Of a stretch of 15,357 bases of DNA, positions 6,095 through 12,353 are shown in pieces. Source of the DNA: Candidatus Sifarchaeum marinoarchaea (GTDB lineage: Archaea; Asgardarchaeota; Sifarchaeia; Borrarchaeales; Borrarchaeaceae); NCBI GenBank assembly GCA_016294985.1, contig JAECRW010000023.1, forward strand, positions 1-15,357, read 5' to 3'. The notes beneath the pieces were generated by a model. That model ran no database searches. It worked only from the letters and a program-made list of their open reading frames with translations, and was not told the origin of the DNA. The position numbers and the translations under genes are program-made. How positions within the stretch are numbered: the first letter of the stretch is position 1; the number at the start of each line of letters is the position of its first letter.

Positions 6095-6283
6095 CTATCT
6101 GTATACTTACTTACATACCACTTGGAGTAGAAATCAATGGGTGTCAGGATTTATAAAGTACTAAAAAATCACCAGAAAAACGCTTTTTTGAATCTTGTAT
6201 TTAAATAGCTAATAATCATTTTTAGTTCTTGTTTATGCTTATTTTACAGTTTGTAAGATTGTATCGTCTTTTTTTTTAATTTC

Positions 6284-6403
6284 ATGTTACTAAATACATT
6301 TATTTCAAAAAATACTTGGTTGCACTCGAAAATGGAAGGAAACGATAAAATACCCCAAATTAACAAATCAACATTAGACAGCTATGAACTTGGGAGGTTG
6401 TGA
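6284..6403 (+). CDS. Possible 39-residue small ORF abutting the winged-helix gene
   Basis: A frame from ATG 6284 (or internal ATG 6332) ends at TGA 6401-6403, immediately before the ATG at 6404. It ends with KIPQINKSTLDSYELGRL. The stop-start contact could couple translation, and the Shine-Dalgarno of the next gene lies inside its last codons. No Shine-Dalgarno precedes its own start and no family is recognised, so it may simply be the 5' leader of the next gene. Confidence 0.2.
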   Translation: MLLNTFISKNTWLHSKMEGNDKIPQINKSTLDSYELGRL

Positions 6404-6724
6404 ATGTTGACACAGGTATCATTAAATGAACACGAAAAAAAACGCAATTTGCGTGGGAAGTTAGATCAAGAGACAGATGGTGATTACCATTACTTAGGCG
6501 GAGGGGTAATTAGTCCAACCATTTCACTTGAGTCATATCTTTTGAAAATATTGCAAGATGGCCCGATGACCCGGGGTGAACTTTCTGCTGTGACAGGTAT
6601 ACCCAGAACTACACTATATGACACTTTAGTCAAACTAATCATGCAAGACAGAGTTGAAAAATTTTCATCAAGTAAGCGCAAACGAGGTCGTCCAAACGTT
6701 TACTATCGTCTAGTATCAACTTAA
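6404..6724 (+). CDS. Small winged-helix transcriptional regulator
   Basis: The protein has 106 residues. A polar, charged N-terminus of about 40 residues precedes a winged helix-turn-helix at about 42-104. SLESYLLKILQDGPMTRGEL is followed by the turn and recognition helix (SAVTGIPRTTLYDTLVKLIM) and the wing with a basic patch (SSSKRKRGRPNVYYRLV). The GRPNVYYRL ending is typical of archaeal one-domain regulators. The start is secure: GGAGG at 6393-6397 lies 6 nt before the ATG. It stands between the AT-rich spacer and orc1/cdc6, convergent with the unknown minus-strand gene. It may control itself through the palindromes upstream; that is inference. The ligand and targets are unknown. Confidence 0.8.
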   Translation: MLTQVSLNEHEKKRNLRGKLDQETDGDYHYLGGGVISPTISLESYLLKILQDGPMTRGELSAVTGIPRTTLYDTLVKLIMQDRVEKFSSSKRKRGRPNVYYRLVST

Positions 6725-6740
6725 ACTGCAAAATTCTTCC

Positions 6741-7136
6741 TCATTCATATAAGCTCACTTCCTGAGCGATTTTAAATGCTCTTGCAACGATTACATCCGA
6801 ATAACTTTGGAAATATGCTTTCAGTTTATAGAGATCCTCGTCTTGCACTAAAATAGCACTTTCACCTACTTTGTCATAACTATGAAGTGCGTCTAATAGA
6901 CCTAACTTCTTTTGACGCTTTCTGCCACTTTTTGTATCCCACTCATAATAGAAGCCGTACAAACCTTTAGTAAACTCGACTCTTCTAGGGTTCTTTTGCA
7001 TGCCTTTTCGCATATCGTAGATCATTAGAACTGGAATGATTATCACCCCTTTAAGGAAGAATTTTGTTGAATGACAAGGAGAAGCGATAATGAAAATTAT
7101 AGATAAATGGATTTTCAAAATTTTATGTATTATCAA
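6741..7136 (-). CDS. Conserved-looking protein of unknown function, start uncertain
   Basis: I do not recognise this protein. The confident part is the C-terminal 90 or so residues: a basic, aromatic opening (KNPRRVEFTKGLYGFYYEWD), a lysine/arginine-rich turn (SGRKRQKKLGLLDALHSYD) and a mixed helical end (DLYKLKAYFQSYSDVIVARA). It is probably a small soluble domain. The frame stays open to 7181. TTG 7136 has a strong AGGAGG 4 nt upstream (7146-7141). GTG 7046 and ATG 7025 are alternatives, the latter giving 94 residues. The segment between 7136 and 7025 encodes hydrophobic runs (IHLSIIFIIA, VIIIPVLMIY) that would form a membrane anchor or may be untranslated. It is divergent from orc1/cdc6, and both could use the same TATA-like tract at 7158-7168. 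Confidence 0.5.
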   Translation of the reverse strand: MIIHKILKIHLSIIFIIASPCHSTKFFLKGVIIIPVLMIYDMRKGMQKNPRRVEFTKGLYGFYYEWDTKSGRKRQKKLGLLDALHSYDKVGESAILVQDEDLYKLKAYFQSYSDVIVARAFKIAQEVSLYE

Positions 7137-7157
7137 GATACCTCCTAAGATGGGATC

Positions 7158-7168
7158 AATATATATAA
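7158..7168. promoter_or_regulatory. Shared TATA-like tract between the unknown gene and orc1/cdc6
   Basis: AATATATATAA is nearly symmetric, so it can serve either strand. A start about 26 bp away would lie near 7189 for orc1/cdc6, giving a leader of about 60 nt, and near 7137 for the minus-strand gene. Confidence 0.5.
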
Positions 7169-7208
7169 GAAATAATGGCATTTCTTGTAGAAATGAAATA
7201 ACCTGACT

Positions 7209-7236
7209 TTATTTTCAAGTCGCATTCTTGAAATAA
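7209..7236. repeat. Inverted repeat in the orc1/cdc6 leader
   Basis: TTATTTTCAAG (7209-7219) and CTTGAAATAA (7227-7236) form an inverted repeat with one extra T in the left arm and a 7-bp spacer. Its right arm is part of the ORB-like site at 7230-7241. That is compatible with initiator binding and autoregulation. Confidence 0.5.
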
Positions 7237-7241
7237 GGGGG
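7230..7241 (+). promoter_or_regulatory. ORB-like origin recognition box upstream of orc1/cdc6
   Basis: GAAATAAGGGGG, preceded by TTCTT, matches the ORB right half and G-run (11 of 14 positions against TGGAAACAAAGGGG by eye). It is identical over 12 nt to the minus-strand element in the spacer at 5413-5424. Part of the G-run may also act as ribosome binding site for the GTG at 7250. Confidence 0.5.
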
Positions 7242-7249
7242 CAAATAAG

Positions 7250-8494
7250 GTGGATCGTCAATCTACGGTTGATGCGATGTTTGATAAGCATATGGAAAAG
7301 GCGCCGCAAATATTTAAGAACAGAAACGCACTCAGTATCCATTATGTTCCAGATGAACTCCCACATCGAGAGGCACATCTAGATAAAATGGTTTCCATCC
7401 TTGTTTCTTCATTAAAGGGCGGTACACCATCAAATATCTTCATCTACGGAAAAACGGGGACCGGAAAAACAGCAGCAGCCAAATTGGTATTAAGATCACT
7501 AGTATCCAAAGGAAGAGAAAAAAGCATTCCTCTGATCAACTCATATATTAATTGCAATCAGATTAATACAAATTATAGGGTATTAGCACGTCTCTGCGAG
7601 GAAATTGGAATCAAAGTTCCCTTCACAGGACTTCCTACTGATGAAGTCTATTCAAGATTTCGAGAAGGCTTAGATACCACTGAACAATTATTGATTCTTA
7701 TTCTTGATGAAGTAGACAAGCTTGTCACTAGAAGTGGGAATGATGTCCTATATGATCTCACTCGCATGAAGGTAGATTTGGAAAAGGCAGGAGTAAGTTT
7801 AATTGGGATCACTAACGACCTTAAGTTTAAGGATCAATTAGACCCCAGGGTTTTAAGTAGTTTAAGCGAAGAAGAACTATTTTTTGCTCCATACCAGGCC
7901 ATTGAATTACAGAGTATTCTAACTCAGCGGGCGAGGATGGCGTTTCAAACAGATGTGTTAGATTATGGCGTCATTAACTTATGTGCCGCAATTGCGGCCA
8001 GGGAACATGGCGATGCAAGGCGCGCTTTAGATTTGCTAAGGGTAAGTGGGGAATTTGCTGAACGCCAAAAACTTAGCAAAGTTACTGAAGATCTTGTAAA
8101 TCAAGCACGAAAGCGTATTGAACAGGCAACCGTTGATAAATTCTTAAAAACACTCCCAATTCAATCAAAAACAGTTCTGCACGGCATTTATTTGTTAGAA
8201 GTCAATGGAAAAAAAGAAATCTTTAGCGGAGATATCTATGATGTCTATTCCGAAATTTGCGGAATTGTAGGTCTAGATAGATTAACACAACGGCGGATCA
8301 GCGATTTTATAAATGAACTTATTATGCATGGAATCATTGCTGCGCAAGAAATAAGCCGTGGACGGTACGGTCGCACTAGAAGAATACAATTAAGCATTCC
8401 ACCAGAGCAGGTGAAACGCGTACTAGAAGATGAGGATAAGACTGGTAGATTAAAACAAGTAACTGAATATGTACCTACTTTGCTTCGCCAGTGA
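7250..8494 (+). CDS. orc1/cdc6: Orc1/Cdc6 replication initiator (AAA+ ATPase)
   Basis: This protein binds origin recognition boxes and helps load the MCM helicase. The 414-residue protein has the full domain order. The AAA+ module carries Walker A GKTGTGKT at 67-74, Walker B ending in DE at 153-154, a sensor-1 asparagine (N189 in GITND) and an arginine-finger-like motif LDPRVLSSL near 197-205. A sensor-2/lid segment, EHGDARRALDLLR, follows. The C-terminal winged-helix DNA-binding domain spans about 300-400 and ends in RGRYGRTRRIQL. The GTG start has AAGGGGG 8 nt upstream and leaves the usual short N-terminus. The ORB-like element and inverted repeat directly upstream suggest autoregulation. 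The neighbour to the right is PolD small subunit, tail to tail with one base between the stops. Confidence 0.96.
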   Translation: MDRQSTVDAMFDKHMEKAPQIFKNRNALSIHYVPDELPHREAHLDKMVSILVSSLKGGTPSNIFIYGKTGTGKTAAAKLVLRSLVSKGREKSIPLINSYINCNQINTNYRVLARLCEEIGIKVPFTGLPTDEVYSRFREGLDTTEQLLILILDEVDKLVTRSGNDVLYDLTRMKVDLEKAGVSLIGITNDLKFKDQLDPRVLSSLSEEELFFAPYQAIELQSILTQRARMAFQTDVLDYGVINLCAAIAAREHGDARRALDLLRVSGEFAERQKLSKVTEDLVNQARKRIEQATVDKFLKTLPIQSKTVLHGIYLLEVNGKKEIFSGDIYDVYSEICGIVGLDRLTQRRISDFINELIMHGIIAAQEISRGRYGRTRRIQLSIPPEQVKRVLEDEDKTGRLKQVTEYVPTLLRQ

Positions 8495-8495
8495 C

Positions 8496-10091
8496 CTAGT
8501 TAAAATTGATTTCTGTTACTTTTTTTGTGTTTAGGTTAATTATAGGTACGATACCAGGTGTTGGATTAATATTTATTCTTTTTTGATAGTTTGTCTGATC
8601 TTGAAACGCCCCTGAATTGATAACAGTTACCCCTCGGTATACCGTTACTCCATTTGTATGTGTATGTCCAGCATGGAAGATATCTGGTATCTCCTCAATA
8701 ACTAGGAAGTCATTAGGTTCATGGGCTAATGTAGTTTTTCCACCCCAGCTTGGAGCTAGATGTCTTGCTCGTAATAGTTCAACCATTGCTGAATCAGGAG
8801 TTTCAGTTTCAATTATTGGAATGCTTTCAACTACATCATCAAGAGATCTACCATGATCCATTAGAACTTTTATATTGTGGATATTAATGTATGCTGGGCT
8901 ACCTAAAACTTGCACATTGGGCATTTCATATAGGTCTGCTGCAAATTCCCTAGGGATCGGTGGTTGTGGTAATGCTTGTCGTGTTGCATCATGGTTCCCA
9001 GGTATGATGATTATTTCAATATGCTCTGGCACTTTTTTGAGGAGTGTGCCAACCTCGTCATATTGACGATAGATATCCTTTATTATTAGTTCTTTTTCTT
9101 GGTTTGGAAAGATCCCAATGCCTTCAACAAGATCTCCGGCAATGAGTAAATATTTTACACTTCTGCCGAATTTTCTTTCCTTTTCGCCTCCCACTTCTCC
9201 CTTCAACCACGATATAAATTGTGCAAAGACTTCATTCAAGAATTTTGCAGATCCTACATGTAAATCAGAAATCAGTGCCGCACATATAGGAATAGGCGCT
9301 CCCTTCCACGTATGAGTTGTAGGAATTTCAGGAAGGAGTATATCCTTTACTAAAAACGCACTTTTACGCATAGCACCATGTATACAAATCACTTGATCAT
9401 CTAGTAATCGTTCCGCTTTTCGAACTATGTTATACTCTTTTTGAGGAACAATCACTTGAATAGTTCCTGAGGGATCTTCAATTTCTAAAAAGTATCCTCC
9501 TACTTTAGTCTCTGCTTTTAAAGTCAACATTCCTATAATTTGGAAGTCTTCCCATTCGTCTGAACTATGTAATGCTGCTATTGGTACGGAATTTCGAGTG
9601 TCGCTCCGTTCTTGAAGGAGTTTTTTCAGTTTATTATATCTTGATAGAAAAAGGTTTGCTAAATTTTCAATTGGGACTTTTGAAGTAATTTTTTTAGAGT
9701 TAGGAGTTTTCAATATAGTAATTTCTGCCTCAACATCCTTTGCATCTATTAAATTCCTTTCTGGAGCATCTTGAAGCAAAGAGTCTCTTTTAATAACAGG
9801 TGATGCAATTTCAAAATCTCTTTTGAATATATCTGTTCCTACTGAACGTGTTTTCCCTTTAATTGACGGTTCTATGGAATTCAGGAACTCTTTTGTGATT
9901 ACTAACGGACTTTTGGGTAATTGATTTGCAGTTTCAATAATTTGCTTGATTAAACTTTCTGGTTGCTCTTTTGACATTAAAAGTTCAAGAACATCTGATC
10001 CAACTTGATAACCTGAAGAAATGAACTCTTTCAAAAATTCTGAAGCTTTGGATTTTATACGAGAAGTCATTCTAACATGTTGCTCCTTCAT
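8496..10091 (-). CDS. polB: DNA polymerase D (PolD) small subunit DP1, 3'-5' exonuclease
   Basis: This is the proofreading subunit of the archaeal replicative polymerase PolD. It works with the large subunit DP2, which is not in this window. In the 531-residue protein a helical N-terminus of about 60 residues and a poorly conserved linker precede an OB-fold at about 175-255 (EDFQIIGMLTLKAE through FLVKDILLPE). A calcineurin/MRE11-like phosphodiesterase domain follows. Its metal-binding motifs are intact: SDLHVG 275-280, GDLVEGIG 319-326, GNHD 365-368, DHG 412-414 and GHTH 475-478, so the nuclease should be active. The ATG at 10091 has no clear Shine-Dalgarno. An in-frame ATG at codon 8 lies 12 nt after AAGGAG, so the start may be seven residues further in. 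Linkage of DP1 to cdc6 is known from Euryarchaeota; here the pair is convergent. Confidence 0.95.
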   Translation of the reverse strand: MKEQHVRMTSRIKSKASEFLKEFISSGYQVGSDVLELLMSKEQPESLIKQIIETANQLPKSPLVITKEFLNSIEPSIKGKTRSVGTDIFKRDFEIASPVIKRDSLLQDAPERNLIDAKDVEAEITILKTPNSKKITSKVPIENLANLFLSRYNKLKKLLQERSDTRNSVPIAALHSSDEWEDFQIIGMLTLKAETKVGGYFLEIEDPSGTIQVIVPQKEYNIVRKAERLLDDQVICIHGAMRKSAFLVKDILLPEIPTTHTWKGAPIPICAALISDLHVGSAKFLNEVFAQFISWLKGEVGGEKERKFGRSVKYLLIAGDLVEGIGIFPNQEKELIIKDIYRQYDEVGTLLKKVPEHIEIIIIPGNHDATRQALPQPPIPREFAADLYEMPNVQVLGSPAYINIHNIKVLMDHGRSLDDVVESIPIIETETPDSAMVELLRARHLAPSWGGKTTLAHEPNDFLVIEEIPDIFHAGHTHTNGVTVYRGVTVINSGAFQDQTNYQKRININPTPGIVPIINLNTKKVTEINFN

Positions 10092-10176
10092 TCTTGATCT
10101 TTTATGGTTTATCGGAAGTTATAATCTTTTCTTCATTTATAAGATTTCCCGACAAAATTCGTCCTATGGGCCTATT

Positions 10177-11172
10177 TCATTCTGAAACGAGGTCTGCGAT
10201 ATCGAGGGCAATCTCGCTAATAATATCCTCAATTTCTAAAATGTCTTTTAAATCTAAGAATAAATCTATCGGCTGCTTAGGTGTTTGTTTTACAAGAATT
10301 GCTTCTACCTTTTCATATTGTTTTAGAAATTGCTTCCTAATTGTAAGAATTTTATCCGCAAGAACAGGATCTTTATTCAAGACAGCGTTGAATGCCTGTT
10401 GATGCATTTTGACAACAAATTCATTCAGCGATCTAAATGGATCAAAAATTTGGTTATATTCGGCACGATTATAAGTTTCTAATGAAAAAACCTTTTCAGC
10501 TATCTCAACGGCCCGATCAGCCAGATTTTCTAGACTTTTTGCAAGTACTCGAAAGTCCAGACATTCAACTGGGGTTACATTCATTCTTTCAGAAAGAGAC
10601 GGATTTTGAATAACCGCTCTAAGTTGTCTTACAGCCAAAAAATAGAATCGATCGACTTCATCATCTCGATCGATCACATTTTGTGCAAGCTTAATATCAT
10701 TGTCAAAAAATGCGACCAATGAATCCTTATGCATTTTATTTGCGAGCAAATAGATTCTTCGTAATGTTTGATCAATTTGAACACCTGTAGGTGCAATTAA
10801 GGCTTGAAGAACTATTTCAGAGGCGCTTTCCTCTACAATCTCTATCCCCACCAATCGACGTACAATTTTCTTTACATTTTCACGTTCTTCAGGACTAAGC
10901 CGTTTCTTAGATGTGACTTTTATTCTATCATAACCTAATAAATAGGAGCTTAGAATTCCTCGTCTGATATTTTGCTCCATTGGAATTGTAGATTCTGTAA
11001 GTTCATTGATGCTTTCAACGTGAGGTGCCAGAACTAGTGAGCCATCCGCTCGTTCAATTACATGGATAGGATCCCCACGTTTTAAATGACGTTTGGTAAC
11101 CCATTTTTTGGGTAATGAAATAAGAAAGGTTCCCTCGATACCTCCAGTTTGCTGCAGTTTCCTAAGTTCCAA
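10177..11172 (-). CDS. AbrB-type DNA-binding domain fused to PhoU-like domains
   Basis: The protein has 331 residues. The N-terminus (about 1-50) is a SpoVT/AbrB swapped-hairpin domain: MELRKLQQTGGIEGTFLISL, then PKKWVTKRHLKRGDPI. A linker domain follows, then two PhoU-type helical bundles at about 125-220 and 225-325 with the acidic/arginine metal-site patterns DRDDEVDR and ENLADRAVEIAE. This architecture is common in archaea and is generally annotated as a phosphate-uptake regulator. A direct DNA-binding regulator of phosphate genes is a reasonable inference, but no pst genes are present here. The TTG start is well supported: AGGTGA (11184-11179) lies 6 nt upstream and a TATA box lies at 11221-11229. 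The stop is about 85 bp from the DP1 start, so both could share a transcript. Confidence 0.88.
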   Translation of the reverse strand: MELRKLQQTGGIEGTFLISLPKKWVTKRHLKRGDPIHVIERADGSLVLAPHVESINELTESTIPMEQNIRRGILSSYLLGYDRIKVTSKKRLSPEERENVKKIVRRLVGIEIVEESASEIVLQALIAPTGVQIDQTLRRIYLLANKMHKDSLVAFFDNDIKLAQNVIDRDDEVDRFYFLAVRQLRAVIQNPSLSERMNVTPVECLDFRVLAKSLENLADRAVEIAEKVFSLETYNRAEYNQIFDPFRSLNEFVVKMHQQAFNAVLNKDPVLADKILTIRKQFLKQYEKVEAILVKQTPKQPIDLFLDLKDILEIEDIISEIALDIADLVSE

Positions 11173-11220
11173 CTATATTCACCTGCCTCTTTAGAGTTCG
11201 TTAATAATGAATCTATGGAT

Positions 11221-11229
11221 ATATATAAA
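11221..11229 (-). promoter_or_regulatory. TATA box of the AbrB-PhoU gene
   Basis: The minus strand reads TTTATATAT. A start about 26 bp downstream (near 11199) would leave a leader of about 27 nt holding the AGGTGA ribosome binding site before the TTG at 11172. Confidence 0.55.
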
Positions 11230-11374
11230 CTTCATATTTACTATATATTCATATGAAATAATGAAATTATATAGAATTTGTTATTAGAAAACGCTTCAAA
11301 AGGTGTTTATATCGCCCAAGAAGTATTAATCAATTGGTAATGGCTCTCAGTAACAAAGATTATAAAAGTAAAAC

Positions 11375-12325
11375 CTATTTTATCTTCATTCCTTTTAATA
11401 AATTTGCCATCAATATAACTGCTACAAGATCAGCCGTTGTACCAGGGTTAAGTTTATTATCAGCATCCCGCAGACTTGTATCGAAACGATTTAATGCCGC
11501 GGTGCCTTGTTTTGTTAGAAGTCCTCCCAGATCAAGTACTTCCTTTGCTCTGTGTGATATTTGTTTTGCAACTTCTCCACCTAGTTTTCTTTGAATAAGC
11601 GTGTCTGGGATACTTGAGAGAAGAAATAAGAATGTTTGTACCGTTGCAATATTGACATCATCTGTGGATTCATATATTTGTCTGAAGAACGGATATCCTT
11701 TATCCAATGAAATTTCAAGAGCAGTAACAAATTCTTTGGATATAGTGTCCCATTCTTGAGAGATTTCCATTGTTTTAAAAAGATTAATTTCTTTTTCCAC
11801 CAGTTTGTTCCACGTATGCTCTTCAGTAACGTCTGGTGCGTCATCAACTTTGCCCATGCCACCTGGAGAAACTATTGAAATAGCCTTGTAGAGATCAAGA
11901 GCGTCTTGTGGAGTTGTGGCACGAACAATAAGATCAAAATTTTTTCTAAGTTTTTCAATTTCAATTTCCCTGGTATTAATCAGTGAACCACCAGCAGTCG
12001 CCAAAGGAATCATCAGTATTACCATGCCTAAACTGGTGTTTGGTTCATTCCATTGCCTGACATCGTGAATAGCTTGTAGAATCCATCTACCTATACCCAC
12101 ATCAGAGGGTTTTATCTTTTCTTCTTGGAGTTTTACGCCTTGAAACGCCGCTTTTGCAACTGCAGGACCAATTGCAACTGCTCCCGCAATATAATGTTCA
12201 AATCTTGTGTCTTTAAAATCAGCAGCTCGATGTACGTTTCCAGGCTTTGGCCAACCACTAACTTCTAATGCTGCTGCAAGTTGGGCGCAACATTGAATTT
12301 TAGTGACCCATTCTTCTTCGTGCAT
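11375..12325 (-). CDS. Triphosphoribosyl-dephospho-CoA synthase-like protein (CitG/MdcB family)
   Basis: The protein is 316 residues from the ATG at 12325. The family motif SGWPKPGNVHR is at residues 23-33, followed by the DFKDTRFEHYIAGAVAIGP block. Further CitG-type segments are NEPNTSLGMVILMIPLA, SPGGMGKVDDAPDV and the C-terminal NPGTTADLVAVILMANLL. Bacterial members make 2'-(5''-triphosphoribosyl)-3'-dephospho-CoA, the prosthetic group precursor of citrate or malonate lyases. No lyase genes are present here, so the archaeal substrate may differ. The frame is open to 12478 inside the helicase gene. ATG 12364 would overlap the helicase stop, while ATG 12325 follows GGAAGGAAG about 8 nt upstream and starts just before the conserved region, so it is preferred. 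It lies 28 bp after the helicase gene, probably in one operon. Confidence 0.85.
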   Translation of the reverse strand: MHEEEWVTKIQCCAQLAAALEVSGWPKPGNVHRAADFKDTRFEHYIAGAVAIGPAVAKAAFQGVKLQEEKIKPSDVGIGRWILQAIHDVRQWNEPNTSLGMVILMIPLATAGGSLINTREIEIEKLRKNFDLIVRATTPQDALDLYKAISIVSPGGMGKVDDAPDVTEEHTWNKLVEKEINLFKTMEISQEWDTISKEFVTALEISLDKGYPFFRQIYESTDDVNIATVQTFLFLLSSIPDTLIQRKLGGEVAKQISHRAKEVLDLGGLLTKQGTAALNRFDTSLRDADNKLNPGTTADLVAVILMANLLKGMKIK

Positions 12326-12353
12326 TTTCTCTTCTTCCTTCCAGCGTGAATTA

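Larger units (their letters stand above)
5112..6403. other. AT-rich 1.3-kb spacer, candidate replication origin region
   Basis: No intact gene of normal size lies in this stretch, which is strikingly AT-rich, especially 5640-6330. It contains two minus-strand ORB-like sites (5413-5430 and 6024-6036) and two copies of the palindrome GAACATATGTTC (5645-5656 and 6080-6091). It also holds a probable decayed winged-helix gene (5627-5868) and a short frame abutting the next gene (6284-6403). An initiator gene lies about 0.85 kb beyond its right end. Together these fit an archaeal chromosomal origin, but no unwinding element can be proved by eye. Confidence 0.5.

Noticed and set aside
6137..6208. 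23-residue frame with GGAG about 10 nt upstream of its ATG
   Set aside because: It is very short, lies in AT-rich DNA and resembles no family. It is more likely part of the origin-like spacer.
10094..10402. Plus-strand open frame of 102 codons opposite the AbrB-PhoU gene
   Set aside because: It is antisense to conserved PhoU helices, has a biased hydrophobic composition typical of a shadow frame and no supporting motif.
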